Positions 25,401-40,400 are shown, numbered from the stretch's first letter. The stretch: 64,000 bases of DNA from Arion vulgaris (GCA_020796225.1 CM036767.1:27747253-27811252); one strand, 5' to 3'. Numbers and translations: made by a program. Notes: generated by a model from the letters alone, not told the origin.

Positions 25401-28400
25401 TTGATTGATTGATTGATAGAACCTTCATCATTGCACTTCTGTGAGTAACCATGTGTGCTCCGATCTCTTCCTTACACAGGAAGATCTCAGTGGCAGTGCA
25501 CAAACTCTGTAGCACCGACGAGGATCCCCAATGTAATTTAGAAGATGATAAAAATATTTTGTAGGAATTACATTTTCAAATCTTTCTAATGGGCCAATCA
25601 GGGTTAAATAGGCATGAGAGAGAGAGATGGAATGTGTTAAATCTTGTCATTTACATTTGTATTCTAAGTGACTATAGTGACTATAACTGTGTAAATATAC
25701 GTTAACAGTCTAGTCATTTACATTTGTATTTGTCTAATTGATTGGGACTATGTAAATATTTGTTAATAATCTAGTCATTATTATATCTTATCTTTCTATA
25801 TATAGCCACATTTGAAGAGAGAGCTGAATGCATACTGTGAATATGTGAAGATACAGTGCCATGGTTTATTGACTAGCAAACAGAAGGTAAATTGGTGAAT
25901 ACATTAAACATGCAGGTACATACAAGTGATGTAATAATTTAGTGTTTCTATTATATCTCATTATACATGTCATGTCTACAATATGACATGACTACCATCA
26001 TGTAGTAGTAGGAGAGCAACAGTTGCATTCTTATATTTTACTGGAAGCAAGAAAGTTTCAACAGTTGCGTTCATATGTTCCGCTTGGAACAAAAGCTTTA
26101 GTAATAGGAAAGCAACAGTTGCAGTCCTATATTCCACTGGGAACAAGAAGGTTTAAGCAGTATTAGTAGTATTGCAAATATACTATTTTTATATTACCTT
26201 TCATTTTTGAAAGACAGCAATGGAGATGGAACATCTTGCCTATGAGATAGAAAAATTCTGAAGGACTGTTAGGGTTGCAAAGTTCCGCTCAGGACAAGCT
26301 ATTGGAGTATGATGAAGATGATGATTTTAAAATACTAACATGTCACCATGAACACAAAAAGAGCAATTTTCAGCGCATTTATTCTCCCCACATTATGCGT
26401 GCCAAACCTGGACACTGCATCAAATGATGAAGAAAACTAGTCACGACAGAGATGAAGTGTCTATGCAGAATGCTGGGGTAACAAGAAGAGACCGTTTGAG
26501 AAATGAAGACATCAGGAAAAAGGTGAGAACAACATCAGTACTGAACTTCCTCAAGAAACAACAAATTAAATGGTTTGGCCACATAAGCAGATTACCAACA
26601 GACAGTACACCTCAAAGAGCAATGTTTCTTCCGATACAATGGATACAAAGCAAAAGGCCGGCCACGCAAAATTTGGACCTCAGAGATAACAAAAGTGACA
26701 AAAGACACTATTTATGAAGCGCACACAAGGGCCTGTTCTAGAAATCTCTTCTTATCCTGATGTTGTGAAGCAAAACAGGATTGGAGAAGAAAGAAAAATG
26801 ATATTTACTAGATCTGTCAACTCTTGTTTGTTCTCAACTCACAGCACTGTGTCATCTGTATAAATAAGATATACATTGAGCCTTGTATAAAATAAAGTCC
26901 AAGAAGTTTTTTTGTAGAGCTATTTGATATGATTGCTGTGTTATTATTCTGAATGTAGCCATTTTGCCCGTCTGATATTGGACCCTCAAGGGAAGCAAAG
27001 AATAGTACCACTGCGACCTACAAGGCGATTGAGGCAGGAGCTTAGGAAGCTACCTAGTAAATAAAAAGCGTCGCGGAAATAGGATGTGCTGGCCTACTTG
27101 TAGGCACATAACTGGCACAACGTACAACCGCTCTTAGGCTCAGATCACATACAAATCACACAGAGTGGTTAACAAGTGGTCGATATAGAGCATTTTTAAA
27201 AAAGAAGAAGAATGTAGCCATTTTATTTGTACACAATTTTGCTGATTTGGAACTATATGCTTATCACTGATTCTTAATAGGGGAAGACTGCAGTAAAACT
27301 TGGTAAATAGTGAAACACGTACAAACAAAGTACTATAGTTTTACAAAATACAGAAACAGTGACAATAAACAGCAACGTATTCGACCAACAAGGCCTTTAT
27401 CAAGCAAACGAACAAACAGGAGTGACAAATTAAAATGAAACACAAATGGACGACCAAATACAAACGTATCTAAGGAAAATCTGGAATAAAAACGAATAAC
27501 GAAATAAATGTAACACAAAAACACACATAAAAACTAGAAATAGAACGGAAAAAAAACAATGAAACATCTAGTAAATATATAACTTGAATACATGCAACAT
27601 ATACCCATATAGATTACAAAGCATGGGAAGAGAAAGTACTAAGAAGCATAAGAATGTAATACGTTGAGCCGCGTGGTCGCAAGGTACCATACAAAGAAAT
27701 CAACCGATTCTCCAGAGAAAATTGACTACGATCATCGGAGGAACATAATCGGATGGCTGTGACCTGGACATCGCAAGCTCCTGAATGGCCAGTATCATTG
27801 AAATGGGTAGCTACAGGGTCACAGAGCATTGGCGTATATCGCGCAACTGTTGGGCGAATCGGTCACTGAGTCTCCTGCCGGTTTCCCCAATATAGGCCTT
27901 GTTGCACCGCTTGCAGATAATGGCATAGACAATATTACGGGACTCGCACGTGAAACTGTCTTCAACAACGAACGTGGCTTTTGGAAAAGTCACCGTGCGG
28001 GTCTGTATTACATAAGCACAAGTGTTGCAGCGCCGACGGCCACATTGGATGGTGCCAAAATGACTCTGGATATTAGGCTTGAGGCCACTGTGAACCAACA
28101 TATCCTTAAGGCTTCTGTCCCGTCTGTACGCCACCAAAGGATAGTGTTGGAAGATTGAACGTGTCTCAGGATCAGACTGAAGAATGGAGAGATGACGGAA
28201 TAAGACTTTCTTCACAAGGGAACTATGAGGGTGGAAAGTTAAGACAAGTTTCACCCTGTCAGAATTGGAAGTTCTATGCTGTTTAGAGGGAGCCTCCTGG
28301 CGAGAAATTTGCTGAGTGCGCCGCATAGCAGAAGCAAGCACCTTATCCGGGTATAAGCGCTACGAAAGAAATCCAGCATCTCGTGAACTCTATCGAGAAA

Positions 28401-31400
28401 ATCGTCGTCCTCGCTACAGAGGCGACGAAGGCGCAAGAGTTGAGAGAATGGTAAAGAGTCACGACAAGCCTGGGAATGGGAAGAGGTATAAAGAAGAAAA
28501 CTATGTGCATCAGTAGGCTTGTAGTATACTGATGTAAACTGATACACTGATTCTTACTAAAGTTTACTTTCCATGGTCTTAACATTATTCTTGTCAGAAC
28601 TTACCTATTCACAGTCTGGTCTGTTATAACATGTCAAGTTAGTTTTCTCTATATGTTTAATCAGGTTTCATTGCTTCTTGATCTTAGGAAATTATATTTT
28701 AGTAGGTTAAATTGGGTGCAAATATATTTTATTTGGTAAGAAAGTAAAAGATGAATGTTTCAGATGAGAGATTATCATATTTTAATGCAGTTTTCACAGT
28801 TAGTTAACTCTTACATTAGTATCTCAGTCTGTTATATTTTGTGCCTCTTTGTATGCAGTGGAAATTTTTGGTATCAAATTTGTGTATCTTAGACTGCAGA
28901 ATTGCGACCTCCTCCCATACCATATCGCTATCAAACTCCTAAGGGCCAAGACATTGACCTGCGCCTATTTAATAAAGGTAATAACATTTATTGTTGAACT
29001 TTTGATTACATGTCACATTAAGCATCTGTGTATTGTTTTGTTATGTGTTGAAGAAATTGCTATTAACTACCCATTGTTAGTTACTTGTTTTTTCTATCTA
29101 GTTTTGTTACAAGATTTCTCAAGACGTTTTGACTAGCTCTGTAACTATGGAGGATCTCTGATTGCACAGACAACAAATCTATTCAGTTTTTCAATATTGT
29201 AAAGCTGATGAATTTCACCCTTGAATTTGGGAACCTCTTATTGTTAAGGAAAAGAAATAGGAAGATTGAGCCATGCCAGCAAGTACATCATGCAAGGTGA
29301 CAGTTGTGCATAGATATGTATTCTTCTTTGTCCTGGACAGGAACAGAAAAAGTAGTCCATGGTCACCATACTTTGTGGCATCTTGTAGGATGACATCACA
29401 GTCTCTCCATTGTAGTCTGTTGATTGCCACCCTCCACTGGTAGCCTTATGAATAAGCTACGTTGTGCATATCCTTTTCCACCATTCTCCACCAGATTGTC
29501 CTTAGTCTGCGCCTCCTTCTTCTGCCCTCTAGGTCTACTGCATGACAATTTCTGTGATGTTCTCTGGATCACTAATGAGTACATGTCTAAGCTTATATTA
29601 TTATGTACACAAAAATTGCTAAAATTTCCACCATTTGTAAGAGTGCATAAATTCTAGATGGGTAACTGCATTGGTTGCCCCATGTTTCTGTTGAAATGTA
29701 AGATAAAGTTGTGAACTTATATTTTATCGCTGCCTTCATATTCAGATTTGATGAACAACAGCATGGGCATTCTTTATAATATCCTGGACCGACAGGCCAA
29801 AGGTTGGCATATTGAAATGAGAGCAAAACTTATTCGTCATTATCAAGGTATGTATTTTATTTCATTTACATAAGACTATGTTTGAATAAATTATGTTTAC
29901 TGTCAGCTCAATATTATATATAATAGTCAACTAGAAGATTTGGATTTTGCAGATGATATTGCCTTGTTAAGTAGAAACAACCAAGATATGCAAAGAAAAA
30001 CAGACAACTTGTCATCTATAGCATCAAAAGTTGGACTGCAGATAAGCTATGAAAAACAAATATAATGAAGACACCTATGGCAAGTAATGCAGATATCACA
30101 CTGGAATCTAAAATGATAAAAATAACAGAGCAGTTCACCTATTTGGGTAGCAATTTTGATTGCACAGGAAATGTTAAAAAGAAATTATGATACGAATTGG
30201 CAAAGCAACATCAGCTTTTAAAAGTCTAAATAAAATTTGGAACTGCAAGTTATATAGTATTAAAACTAAATTACGAATTTTCAATTCAAATGTTGTATCA
30301 ATCCTAACATATGCCAGCAGAGTTGGAAAATGACTAAAGATATAGAAAGCAAGTTGAATGCATTTGAAAATAGATGTCTTGAAAAATAATGAATATAAAA
30401 TGGAACAATTCAGGAGAAGTGATGAAATCAGAGACATGTCTGGTCAACCACTAGTGGCAACTGTTATAAGAAAGAGAAGATGGAAATATGTTGGGCACAC
30501 CTTGAGGAGAAATGATCAACGAATATCAAAGCAGGCATTGAAGTGGGATGCAAAGGGTTCAAGAAAGAGAGGTCGACCTAAGGAGACCCTAAGCGAACTT
30601 TGCTGAGAGGCAGGAAATATCGGTCTCAGTTCCATGGAGGAGATTGAGCGAGTTGCCCAGGATAGAGCGGTATGGAGAAATTACTTGCAGGCCCTATGTA
30701 AGTATAACGTGTAGAGGAATATTATTATTATTATTATTATTATTACTGTCAGCTTAAAGGAGGAGAACAAACTGCCATCATTAGATTTGCACGAGCCGCA
30801 ATGGTTTGGAGTAATCACATTTTTTTACAAGTTAAAGAAAGAAACTTTGTGGTACATTTACTATTACTAGTATAACAACAGCAGCACATCTGTTTCAAAA
30901 TTGTCCACATCTAAAACTGTTCTCTGTAGAATATTATTATTGATAAAAGGGAAGTATTCACTAAAACTATTTTCACAGTAGAAGTTTCACAGTAGAAGAA
31001 TATTATTATCGATACAAGAGAAGACTGAGGGATGAGCAGATTAAGGCTGTCAGATTAAGAATACAGAAGGCAAGAGGAGCTTTCATCGCATTAGGAAATT
31101 TGTGGAAGTCTAAATAAATAAAATCTAGAACCAAAATTAGAATATTTAACTCCATTGTTGAAGCAGTTCTACTGTATGGTCAGAAACATGGAGAACAACT
31201 AAAACAATAACTAATAAATTGCAAATATTCATTAACTGGTGACTATGTAGATTAGAATGGTTGTGATGGTATGATAGGTTCATAAATGAGCTTATTGAAA
31301 GAACAACGCATATCCAAGTAAACCAAGAGGTGAAGAAATGAGGATGGATAGGACACACTTTGTGATGACTTGAGGGGAATATAACAAGAAGGGGTCCTTT

Positions 31401-34400
31401 CCTGGAACCCCAAATGAAAACAAAAGAGAGGGGAAACTTAGAAATACATGGAGAAAAAATGTGGAGCTAGAGATTAACAATATACAAAGGAGTTGGAAGA
31501 AGCTGTAAGAGATAGCTAAAGATACGAAGACTTGGCATATGTCCGTTGAGGGTCTTTATTCCTCAACCGGGGTTGAAAAAGCACAAAAGAGAGAGAAAAG
31601 GGAATAATACACTAAAATTATGTTTATAAGAAGAGAAAAAAACTATTGTTAGTCAGAATATGTTTATTAACTACTGAAGGCCCTGAGATATTAATGTGAT
31701 GTTCAGGTATTCAATGGCACTATGGTATCTATCTATATCAACTAAGATATCTACTATAGTCCGTTCAACTTGTCATGCCCACAGATAAAAATGTGTATCT
31801 TTGTAACCATTTGATGAAATAACCTGGTCCTCCAGCAGATCAGACAAGAACTACGGTTGCGACTCTACCAAAGGGGAAGAATGGATCCCAACAGATGGTA
31901 GCATGATGAACTATCTCAACGTTATCATTACTCTTGGAAGAGAATGTAGAGATTGGGGCAACATGAAGGCTGATCTCGCAGTTAAGCAGCTGATAGTAGA
32001 TAATGCAAGGGATGATGATGTTGTTGTATATACCGATGGGTCAGTTCTACGTGGTGAGAAATCTGGCTGGGGTTTCTTGGCTAATGCGCATGGTAGGGTT
32101 GTTGCAGCGAAGTGGGGCATACAGGACAACTACTTCTAGTATGAGGATGGAGGTTGAGGCCGCTACTGCTGCCCTCCATTGGATTTCTGGAACTTCATTT
32201 ACTGGGGCAGTTGTTGTATTTGACTCGCAGTCGATGCTTCACAAGATCCAGAAGGGCAGGTTTCAGTATGAGTGGATGTCGTCTATAGAAGTTTCTAACC
32301 TCCAGCGGCTTACGTGGATATACTGTCCTGGGCATGCGGGTGTTTACGGTAATGAGAGAGCAGACAGGCTTGCATCAACAGCATCGGTTGTTGGGGAGTT
32401 GAAGATGGATAAGGGGATATTCTTCGGTCTCTTCGCGACTCTCTGTTGGATGAGGACACTAAAATCGATGTTGAATCGATCAAGCGATTTAAGCAGTTTG
32501 GAGTTACCCGTTGTTCAAGTCGAACTGGATGCCTGAGAGGCAGAGTGAGAGGTGTTGTTTTTTTTTTTTTTTTTTTTTTTTTTTTTCGTCCGCTTCAACT
32601 CAGACGAAGTTTCATCTCTGAAACTGATTTTTGCGTGAAAATCTGTTTTTCCAATTTCTTACAATGGCAGCAAAGTGCACATTGTAAATTACTTTACACT
32701 GGCAGCCGTGTGCTCAATGTACACTGTAATTAGTATTCCCTCGCCATACAGGCAGATTTTCTCCGACTTCAGAGGTACTCACGTTATCGTCCTGAGTAAG
32801 ACCAGGGACTCGAACAAATGCCGGACAGTAGGTTCGAACCCGAGCTATGAGGCGTCTCACAGCTAGCAGGCCGAGCTACTATCAACTACTCTAGGCAGTC
32901 CCCCAAGAGGTGTGTTTAATCAGCAAGCCACAGGAGCCATCAGTATGCATACTCTTCGATATCTGTTGGGGAGACTGAGCACCTATGGGTCTGCCCGGAG
33001 TGCAATGACGTCAGTTTAGTAACCAATAACTTGAAAACTTGCATGTGAACAACACATGTTCCCGACGCTACAAAAATATTTTTGCCATTCAAACAATCAT
33101 ACTATCTAGAAGTTTCCTTCTTTGTGCTATATATTTAACGTCTCCATTGGCATGGTTGGAGAAAACTAATGTTTACAGCCATTTAATACATTGACGACAA
33201 AAATAGCAACATTCAGGACGAATTCCGTGGTTTTTGAACAATTCTTGCATTTTCCATGCACCAAATAGACTTGGGCTTGAACATGGTAAACAAATGACGT
33301 CATTAGTGGGAGATGGACTTTTAGTTGAAGGCGTGTATCGAAATTAGTGTGAAGCTATTGGGTCATATTGTTGACTTCTCAAATCAGAAATTGATATAAT
33401 ATTTCTAATGAGTTTGAAGTTACAATGCAGAAAGTGTCATTAATACTATATGCGCATTTCCACAAAGAGGCACATATGGGTTATTTGTACAACAGTATAT
33501 AAGAACCATAGAAAAGAGCTATTTTATTATAGGGATATCTTCCTACCACATATGTTAACACACACACATTGTACCAAAGAAGTAGCAATTTGAAAAGAAT
33601 CTCTCCAGTAGCTCCGCCATAACAAGGTGCTATAGAAAAGTTCTTAGAACATCCTGGACAGAGAAGAAACAAAGACATCCTACAAGACCTGAATATCAAG
33701 GAGCATTGGCTCTTAAATAACATCATGTCCCGGAAGATGAAATATTTTATCCACATTAAACACCACAGTGGTCTGGAGAGAAAGGTAATGGAAGGCATGG
33801 TTCCTGGGAGACGGGGACGACCAAGACGAAGATGGCAGCAAGGCATGAAAGAAACTTTGAACATGATGCTGGAAGAGGCAGGAGAACTTGCAAGAGACAT
33901 AGAGCTTTTCAGGCGGGCTGTGATGAATGCAACGTTCCACAAGGGACATGCTACTACTTGAGCTCCACCATTTCAAGTCCCAAACCTGGACGTGAAAGGA
34001 GGATGGCATTATGACATGGCAGCTAACTTTAACTGTAATGTAAGTTATTTAAAAACGATAAAACTATGTCTACATTTCTTGTTTATTTCATGACTGTATT
34101 GCAAGTATCAACATTGGCCCCCATGTATAAGCTGAGATGATACATCTTTGCATGAGACTTGTCATCAAATGTCATATTTATGCGTTTTACTGTAAAAACT
34201 AAAATTTCGTTTCAGACCTCCCAAATATGCGCAACATAAAAGGAAACCTTTATATTACAAAATCCAGGTTTCCTTTAGCAATTTCTTCCATCAGACATTT
34301 GCGTCGGTATAATTCTAAGGTTGGGTACAAAGTTTTGCTACTGTAGAACTGATGGTTTTGCTACAATTCGCATTGGACTGTGAGCTTGAGTTGTTGAACA

Positions 34401-37400
34401 GACTATAAATTGTATCCCACGTCAGGCCACAATCTTTCTATAGTTCTCCTTCAAGTTTTCTTTGAATGTCCAGGCCTTCTTTTCCCATTTGTTGTCTATC
34501 AAAGATCTGTCCTAGCCAATGCCCCTACTCACCTTTGACGTACATGCACAATCCACCTTTATTTTTATCTTTTAATAGTGGTCTCCATTGATTCACAGTT
34601 TGTTCTTTTTAAAAACTCTTCATTTGAAATCACATAGGACCAGAAAATTTGTAGTATTCTTCTTAAACTTTTATTTTGGAATGCTTCCAACTTGTGTATT
34701 ATGCTGTTGGTCAATTTTCAGCACTTGTCATTATCAAATAGCTTGTCTTGGAGCAGAACTCTTGGATGTTCCAGGCGCAAAGTTTCTGCTACAGTGGATT
34801 TAAGTGTTTGATCGAAGGAGTGGCACAATGCTACTGAGAATAGATAGGACATCACTTTAAGTCATGCTCTACTAAATTTGTGACCTGTCCATTTTTAATG
34901 ATGGTAGCCCAACTAGATTAGCATCTAAACCTGAGGACACAGATGGTGTTATCGATCTGGCACTCATCTCCACTACTGACTCTACTTTTTCTCTATGAAA
35001 TGTTCTTGGGGTGCAGGAAAGTGATCATCTTCACTGTGTTTTTCTCCTTAACATGGTGTTTTTCAGTGTTAGATTATGGACTTTGCATCCTCACTATATC
35101 AAGATCACAATTTGATTGACTCAAACATATTCAGAATGAAGGCATGAGTATGTCCTTGACTGCACTAGAGATACTCCCATTGTGAGAATAAGAAATGTGC
35201 TTGGCCTTCTGTAACTATGACTACGTTTTCAACATGCTATCGCCCAAACCAAAGCATATATGCAGGTTATATGGATCAAAGACATTCTCTACACAAAAAT
35301 ACTAATAATGTTTAGCGCGTCTGATGTGGCATGTCTTGGTTGCTCCAGGTTGAGAGAACAATTATCCAGTTGACCACGGTTGCAGCCCTACAAAAAGGGA
35401 AAGAATGCATCCAAATAGATGTTAATGTTAGCATGGCCAACTGCCACAACATTATCATTATTCTTGGAAGGAAATGTAGAGATTGGGTCAACATAAAGGC
35501 TGAACTTACAATTAAGCAGCTGATAGATGATAATGCAAGTGATAATAATGTTGTTTATACCAATGGGTCTGTGCATTATGGTGAGAAGTCAGGCTGGGGT
35601 TTCTTGGCTAGCGTGCATTATAGGGTTGTTGCAGAGCAAAGTGGAGCATACAGGACAACTACTTCCAGTTATCAGTTATATGAGAACTATCATCATAGCA
35701 CTCCGGACATGTCCATAGGTGCTCCGATATCCGCCTCAGCAAATCCAGCAACGTCCAGCAGCCCAACACGCCAATTCGATGTTGATTAATCTATTGCATA
35801 TTTAGTATGTCGTTCTTTTCGGGCTGCACCAATATGGACACTTCCAGTATAAAGAGGGAGGTATAGGCCATTACTGCTGCTCTCCATTAACCCTCTTGGA
35901 CTCAGTTTACTGGGGCCGTTGTTTTAGCTGACTCTCAGTCAATGCCTCAAAAAGTCCCAAAATATCAGGTTGCCGTATAAATAAGTGTCATCTATTAAAG
36001 TTTCTAACCTCCAGAGGCTTACATGGATCTACTGTCCTGGACCTGCAGGTGTTTGCAGTACTGAAGGACCGAACAGACTTGCATCAACAGCATTGATTGT
36101 CAGGGAGTTGAAGATGGATAAGGGGGATGTTCTTCACGACTGCCGTTGGATGAGAACACTAAAATTGATATTGAATTGATACAGCGATTTAAGGAATTTG
36201 GAGTTACATGTTGTGCAAGTAGTCTGGATGCCTGAAAGAGCAGAGTGAGGAGTATGTTTAACCAGTAAGCCATAGAAACCATCATTATGCATACCCCTCG
36301 ACATCTATTGGGGGAGACTGAGCACCTATGGGTCTGCCCGGATTGTAATGATGTTCAGTAACCAATAACTGTTTGCTTATTTTTTACTTCAGACCAATCA
36401 TTTTTCTGTTCATTTATTTCAGCCCAAGGTTTGAACAATGATGACATATCTAAGGTAAGTTGTATGATATACTGCTCTAGAAGGTTTAACTTACTTTAAC
36501 TTTTCATTCTCACTTGAAATGCACATAAATTATGCAGTCAGTGTGCTAGTATTAAGAACGATAGTAAGAAAAATTAAGAACGAAAATCCAGTCCTTCAAA
36601 ACTAAATGCTACAGAAAGATCCTATTCACAAAATAGATGAGACTGCAGTAAAACTATTTGATTCGAAAAACATGTAATCACAAAGTACTGTAGTTTTACA
36701 AATTACAAAAACAATGACAAAATACGGCAACGTTTCGACCAACAAGGCCTTTATCAAGCAAATGAACAACAGGCGTGACAAATTTAAAAAAAACAAATGG
36801 ACGACTAAAAACAAACATTTCTAATGAAAATCTGGGTATAAAAACGATAACAAAATAAATGTAACACAAAAAACACACATAAAAACTAGATATAGAAAGG
36901 AAGAGAAACAATGAAAAATCTAGTAAATATATAACTTGAATACATGCAACAGATGCCCATATAGATTACAAGGCATGGGAAGAGAAAGTACTAAGAAGCA
37001 TAGGAATGTAATACGTTGATGTCACATGGTCGCAAGGTACCATACAAGAAATCAACCGATTCTCCAGAGCAAATCGACTGCGATCATCAAAGGAACATGA
37101 TCGGATGGCTGTGACCTGGACATCGTGAGCTCCTAAATGGCCAGTATCATTGAAATGGGTGGCTACAGGGGTCACAGAGCATTGGCGTATGTCACGCAAG
37201 TGTTGGGCAAATCGGTCACTGAGCCTCTTGCCTGTCTCGCCGATAAAAGCCTTGTTACACCGCTTACAGATAATGGCATAGATAAGATTACGGAACTCGC
37301 ATGTGAAACCATCGTCAATAAGAAACGTGGCTAAAGGAAAAGATACAGTACGCGTCTGTATCACATTAGCACACGTGTTGCAACACCGACGGCCACACTG

Positions 37401-40400
37401 GACAGTGCCAAAATGAGTCTAGATATTCTGTCCCGTATGTAAGCCACCAAAGGATAGTTGGGGAAGACAGAACGGGTCTCAGGATCTGACTTAAGGATAG
37501 ACAGATGACGGAATAAAACATTTTTCACCAGTGAACTATGGGAGTGGAAAGTTAAGATAAGTTTTACTCTGTCAGAGTTAGTAGTCCTATGCTGGCTGGT
37601 AAGGGCCTGCTGGTGAGTGATTTTCTGAACTCGATACAAGACCGAGACAAGCACCCTCTCTGGGTATAGGCACCTGCGAAAGAAATCAAGCATCTCGCGA
37701 GCTCTCAAGAAAATCCTCGTCCTCGCTATGAAGCGCAAGAGCTGCGAGAATGGCAAAGAGTCACGACAAGCCCGGGATGGGAAGAAGTATAAAGGAGAAA
37801 ACTATGTGCATCAGTAGGCTTGTAATATACTGATGTAGTGATAGTGGATAGGCGTATGGAGATAGTAATGTCAAGAAAGTTGACACAAGTAGTGGAGATG
37901 TGAGAAGTAAAACGAATAGAAGGGTTGAAAACATTAATGAAATTAATGAAGTGTGATAAATCGGCTTCAGGCATATCAGTAATGCCAATACAGTCATCAA
38001 TGTATCTGTGATAGACAGACGGAAGGGGGCCATCATATGTAGTCCATACTAGGTGTTCAAGATAACCCATGAACAGACAAGCATAACTAGGTCTCATTTT
38101 AGTACCCATGGCAAGAAAGATCCTACGAATACCATGGACAGAAAAAGAAAGAACACTGATGTCCTGAAAGAACTAAATGTTAAAGAGAATTGGCTAGTAT
38201 TCAAACTGAAGTGTTCCAGAATTGGGAAACCAACTCTGTTTTGAATTTTTAACTCCTTGACTGCTCCACACTCACCATATGCTGAAGACAATGGGAAAGC
38301 CTGCAGTAAAACTATATACCAAAGGTGAAGTATTCTTCTTCTTAATGTTCTTTACAACCAATCTTAATCACTCTTTGTGATAAGTGTGATCTTTGCCAAG
38401 AATGTGTATACATTGTACATTGGTTTGGTAGGCCCCTAAACGATAGACTTGAACATATTTAGGACACATGCATTCAATTTCAGCCAAACCTCCTTAGTCG
38501 CCTCTTATGACATGCATGGCAGGTAACAGTGGTTCTATTCTTTACACCCCAATTTGAGCCCGGTAACCACTGGGGGTGAAGCATAAAACACAAAATGTAG
38601 TCCTACAAAATGCAACAGACTAAATTGACATTTCAACCAAAATGTCTAAATCTAGCAAAGGATAGAATACACTTTAAGGTCAAAACAAATGTAATGTATG
38701 AAAACAATTCCCATAAATCAGTTTAGAAGCCTGACAAAATAATGTTGATGTGTTATGTATAAATTGTATTTTCCTGATATCATGTGATGCTATATCAGTT
38801 TTGTTGCTACTTTCTGTCACTAGCTATGTGGAGAGAAAGGAGATCAGTTACTGGCAGCAGCGATGCTCAATATCAATATGCTCAGTAGAACATCCTGAAG
38901 AAAATATTCAATTCTTCCAAGTTTGCTACATCCATTATCTCTTCGGACTAACAAGATGACATCATACTCAATAGCAAACTTAATTTTAGTGTAATAATTG
39001 TTTTAATATGCCAAACTTGTTTTCAGCAGTGAGCCAGGACATCTTAGATCATTATCTCAGTAAGTATTCAGCAATAACTACCAATGCTGAGTTAGAGGTC
39101 CTGCAACCTGACTAGGTATGTGTTGTGTATATAATGCAGTGAATATATTGTTGGTTTGTTTGTGAGCCGTTTTGTAAGTATTTTCTACAGAATTTTGTTA
39201 ATAATTTAAGAGACAAGTAACAGCATGAAACAAGATTGTTTTCAAAATAAAAAGAGACAAAATCATTGTCTGATCCAAAAGCCTTTAACAATCATGGGAT
39301 ATATAGTAAAATAATGTACAGGTCAATCCCAGAAACTGACATATAAGGTGACTCAAAATGATTTGAATGATTGATTGTTAGACCATCATTGTGTGTGAAA
39401 CACATGTGCTTCAATCTCTTTCTTACACAGGAAGATCTCAGCTGCACTGCATGAACTCCATATTTCAGGCAAGGTGTCCATGTAGTTTTTAGGATGTGGT
39501 AAATTGAAGGAATTTTGTTTAATGATTGTTTCCTGGGCAGAAACTTTCCAACCTACTTTAATGATTTTCAACTGTCAGTTTATTTACATGCTCAACTTGA
39601 ACACAGAGCCTACTTGATTGTTCTTCTCAATAGGACTAGGAACTCAATCTCACCTACATTGAGAACAGAAATCCCATGAAAAATAGTCAGAATACTCCAT
39701 GTGGGAAGCACACTTTTGAGCATGAAGCTAGCAATGTACCTCACACCAATATTTTTACAGTTTTTATGTCAGGAGTTAGGATGTGGTAAATTGAAGGAAT
39801 TTTGTTTAATGATTGTTTCCTGGGCAGAAACTTTCCAACCTACTTTTAATGATTTTCAACTGTCAGTGTTATTTTACATGCTCAACTTGAACACAGAGCC
39901 TACTTATTATTGTTCTTCTCCAATAGGACTAGGAACTCAATCTCACCTACATTGAGAACAGAAATCCCATGAAAAATAGTCAGAATACTCCATGTGGGAA
40001 GCACACTTTTGAGCATGAAGCTAGCAATGTACCTCCACACCACATATTTTTACAGTTTTTATGTCAGAAGTTGAAGCCCTTATTTAAAGCCGAAATTGTA
40101 TGTAAAAAAAATCAGTTGAATTTTTTCATATTGTATCACAGTTTACTAAACTAAAAAACAACCCTGCTATTTCCACATAAGAAGCCAGAAATGACAAATG
40201 ACCTTAGGTTAAATTAATGAAGGTGGACTGTAATATAAATTTGCTGCAACTTTTTAACTCTTAGACTACTGATCGCCGCTCTATGTGACATTTACAATAG
40301 AATGACATTTGTAAATTGACATCCAACACAAACATAATGCGTTGCATCTGGACCTCTAGGGGTTAAGAGTATTTGGTTATACTGCAATATCTCATACATA

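Noticed and set aside
28899..28977. Alternative exon 4 start after CAG at 28899
   Set aside because: It reads in another frame ([14 protein letters not shown]...) and ends out of phase with exon 5. The upstream AG at 28891-28892 keeps phase with both neighbours.
36423..39059. Exon 36423-36454 as a poison exon
   Set aside because: Joined directly to 39027 it gives an immediate TGA, but the exon at 38824-38884 bridges the two in phase and gives a sensible protein, so a normal exon is the better reading.
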